A DNA stretch of 64,000 nucleotides from an uncultured Bacilli bacterium (GTDB taxonomy: Bacteria > Bacillota_I > Bacilli_A > RF39 > UBA660). Location: positions 1 to 64,000 of the forward strand of contig CAKONX010000001.1 in NCBI GenBank assembly GCA_934098345.1, written 5' to 3'. Position numbers and translations under genes: made by a program. Below the pieces are notes generated by a model that saw only the letters and a program-made list of their open reading frames with translations, had not been told where the DNA came from and did not search any database. The first letter of the stretch is position 1; each line of letters starts with the position of its first letter. Of this stretch, positions 62,196-64,000 are shown in pieces.

Positions 62196-62441
62196 ATGAG
62201 AGAAGTACAAATTAATCGTGTTTATAAACATTTTAAAGGAAATTATTACATAGTTGTAGATATAGCAACTCATTCAGAGACAAAAGAACAATATGTTGTC
62301 TATAGACAATTATATGGAGATGGAAAATTATGGATTAGACCACTTGAAATGTTTTTAAGTGAAGTTGACCATGAAAAATATCCAGATGTAAAACAAAAAT
62401 ATAGATTAGAACTTCAAGAAATAGAGAGTGTAGTTAAATAA
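62196..62441 (+). CDS. DUF1653 family protein
   Basis: The protein has 81 residues: 'VYKHFKGNYYIVVDIATHSE' followed by 'EQYVVYRQLYGDGKLWIRPL' and 'EMFLSEVD' is the DUF1653 SH3-like pattern. The function is unknown; the family is widespread in Firmicutes. AGAGGT precedes the ATG, and a weak promoter (TACAAT at about 62169) is possible. Confidence 0.88.
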   Translation: MREVQINRVYKHFKGNYYIVVDIATHSETKEQYVVYRQLYGDGKLWIRPLEMFLSEVDHEKYPDVKQKYRLELQEIESVVK

Positions 62442-62460
62442 TCTAGAAAAGAGAGGTTAT

Positions 62461-63237
62461 ATGAAAAAGAATAAATTAATAGTAATAATTTTAATTATAT
62501 TAGTTATAGTTTTATCTGTAGTTGGATTTATATTTATTAAAGATAAAGATACAAAAAAGTTGGAAACAAAGAAAGAAACATATTATGCATATGTTAAAAT
62601 AAATCCATTAGTAAAACTTACATTTGATATAAATTATGATTGTAGAGATAAAGATAATTGTAATGTTAAAAGTAATAAAGTAACTAATGTTGATTTACTA
62701 AATGAAGATGCTAAAAGTATATATACAAATTTAAGCTATAAAGATAAAAAACTAGAAGAAGTAGTTGCATCTTTAATAGATGTTGCAGATGAAAATAATA
62801 AAGATATAAGAAATGTATCATTATCTTCAACTTATGAATTTAATAAAGATGAATTAATAAAAACTATATTATCATCTTTAAAAACTACTAAAAATGTTGA
62901 AATAAATTATAATTATCAAAAAGAAATAGATGAAAGTAGTATGAATGAAACAATGCCAGTTCCAACAACTACTCAAACTACAACAACGACTACAATTAAG
63001 ACAACAAGTAAATGTGTTAGTAAGAAGTTTAAAAAGAAATATACATATGCATATAAAACAAAAGATGAATGTAAAAAAGAGGGAAATAATGCTTTTAATA
63101 ATATAACTGATAATGTTGATGATAGTATTTTCTCTTATGGATGTGAAGAAGTAAAAGATGACTGTGGAGATACTTGGTATGGAGTAATATTCTATAAATG
63201 GTCAGAAGAAAAAGGAGAATATCCATATTATTACTAA
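62461..63237 (+). CDS. Membrane protein with RsgI-like extracellular domain
   Basis: The protein has 258 residues. After a cytoplasmic Lys-rich start comes a transmembrane helix (~6-26). Then 'YYAYVKINPLVKLTFDINYD' resembles the middle domain of RsgI anti-sigma proteins (consensus around 'INPSIEL'). A Thr-rich linker (~168-182) leads to a Cys-containing C-terminal domain with four Cys. The short N-terminus lacks the sigma-binding domain of RsgI, so a sensor role is only a guess. It follows DUF1653 after 19 nt. Confidence 0.6.
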   Translation: MKKNKLIVIILIILVIVLSVVGFIFIKDKDTKKLETKKETYYAYVKINPLVKLTFDINYDCRDKDNCNVKSNKVTNVDLLNEDAKSIYTNLSYKDKKLEEVVASLIDVADENNKDIRNVSLSSTYEFNKDELIKTILSSLKTTKNVEINYNYQKEIDESSMNETMPVPTTTQTTTTTTIKTTSKCVSKKFKKKYTYAYKTKDECKKEGNNAFNNITDNVDDSIFSYGCEEVKDDCGDTWYGVIFYKWSEEKGEYPYYY

Positions 63238-63269
63238 AATTAGCTGATTTGCTAATTTTTTTATTTTTT
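63236..63269 (+). terminator. Terminator after the RsgI-like gene
   Basis: The 9-bp stem AAAATTAGC/GCTAATTTT with a TGATTT loop is followed by long T-runs. Confidence 0.85.
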
Positions 63270-63301
63270 TATGTTATACTTAAATCATAAGAGGAGAGTT
63301 T

Positions 63302-64000
63302 ATGAAAAAGAAAATTATTTTAGTTTGTACAATAGTAGTATTAAGTTTAGTAATCACGTATTTGTTTTTTAACAAGAAAAAGGATGTAGTTAATATGACT
63401 GATAATATATATATCGTTCCAACATTTAATGATGAAATTAAAAGTGATACAGCTTGGTGTGCAACATTTAATTTAATATGGAATGACTTAAAAAATGATA
63501 TAGTAAAACAAGATATTAAGTTTAAAGATAATGATGAATTTGTTAATAATTTAAATAAAGAATTATTTAAAGAAAGTGATATATCAGATGAATATTATTA
63601 TAAAGTATATGGAAAGAAAACTATTAAATTAAAAAATGAAATAGAAAAAAATATAAAAGAAAAATTTAATCAAACAAGTGATATATTAGATAAATTTGAT
63701 TGGAGTGAAGAGGCTTTAGATAAAGGCTCAAGTGATTTTGAAAGATATATTTTTTATACAATGTTATATCGTGAATTTAAATATAATACTAAATTTGTAG
63801 AATTAGATAAAGATAAATTTAATGATACAGAAAATGTTAAATATTTTGGTGTTAAAGATAATAAAGAATCTTATATAGATCAAATACAAGTAATTTATTA
63901 TAATAATGAAAATGATTTTGCAATAAAATTAACAACAACTAGTAATGATGAAATTATTTTAAATAAAAATCCAAAAGGAAATAGTTTTAAAGATATTTAT
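63302..64000 (+). CDS. Partial CDS: membrane-anchored hypothetical protein, runs off the window
   Basis: 233 codons are open to the last base. An N-terminal transmembrane helix (~4-23) is followed by 'NIYIVPTFNDEIKSDTAWCA' and 'TFNLIWNDLKNDIVK', then Lys/Asp/Glu-rich sequence. The TAWCATFNL stretch looks like a conserved motif, but I cannot name the family. The start follows AGAGGAGAG, and TATACT near 63275 could be its -10 box. The 3' end lies outside the window. Confidence 0.75.
   Translation, partial: MKKKIILVCTIVVLSLVITYLFFNKKKDVVNMTDNIYIVPTFNDEIKSDTAWCATFNLIWNDLKNDIVKQDIKFKDNDEFVNNLNKELFKESDISDEYYYKVYGKKTIKLKNEIEKNIKEKFNQTSDILDKFDWSEEALDKGSSDFERYIFYTMLYREFKYNTKFVELDKDKFNDTENVKYFGVKDNKESYIDQIQVIYYNNENDFAIKLTTTSNDEIILNKNPKGNSFKDIY

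Overview
The window is a replication-origin region from a very AT-rich, Gram-positive, endospore-forming bacterium, most likely an uncultured Bacilli lineage close to Erysipelotrichales, RF39 or Mollicutes. The evidence is the low-GC codon use, the Bacillus-like order of the dnaA block, and sporulation genes (yabP, yabQ, yabG, bofA, spoIIR, spoIID, a spoIIQ relative, a 3D-domain gene) next to ComK, Noc and T-box regulation. TGG encodes Trp and TGA is used as stop, so the code is the standard bacterial one. The sequence alone does not fix the species.

Layout. oriC lies in the dnaA-rpmH gap (about 34.05-34.40 kb), with more boxes in the dnaA-dnaN gap. Nearly all genes to the left are on the minus strand and nearly all to the right on the plus strand, so transcription follows the replication forks. 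Left arm, moving away from oriC: dnaA, dnaN, a comK homologue, recF, gyrB, gyrA, a non-coding parS array, SRP RNA, tadA, dnaX, ebfC, recR, bofA, holB, ricT, trmN6, pth, mfd, T-box plus metG, tatD, a 3D-domain gene, a plus-strand peptidase, rsmA, a plus-strand phosphopantetheinyl transferase, yabG, spoVG, yabP-yabQ-divIC, tmRNA, a decayed patch (5.5-7.0 kb), trxB, and a group of envelope or unknown genes up to a tRNA-Cys. Right arm: rpmH, rnpA, yidC, jag, mnmE, mnmG, rsmG, noc, a class A PBP (minus), rpoE, prfA, prmC, spoIIR, murA, rpmE, an ATP-grasp gene, rpiB, spoIID, a spoIIQ relative, recG, then an accessory block.

The accessory block (55.6-62.1 kb) looks like a defence island. It holds a Dam-class adenine methyltransferase paired with a DUF3883/PD-(D/E)XK nuclease-like protein. 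A separately promoted four-gene operon follows: a 73-residue helical protein, a GHKL ATPase, an unknown protein, and a protein resembling DUF6339. I cannot match this operon to a named anti-phage system.

The chromosome-organisation features fit together. Seven perfect parS sites sit about 100 bp apart roughly 9 kb from oriC. A Noc-type protein carries three of four Noc specificity residues, and a perfect Noc-binding palindrome lies inside dnaX. DnaA has an altered recognition loop, and the origin uses a matching non-canonical box family, TTTTCAACA or TTATTAACA. parA and parB themselves are not in the window. Two unannotated small RNA genes with their own promoters and terminators flank recG and the gene after it.
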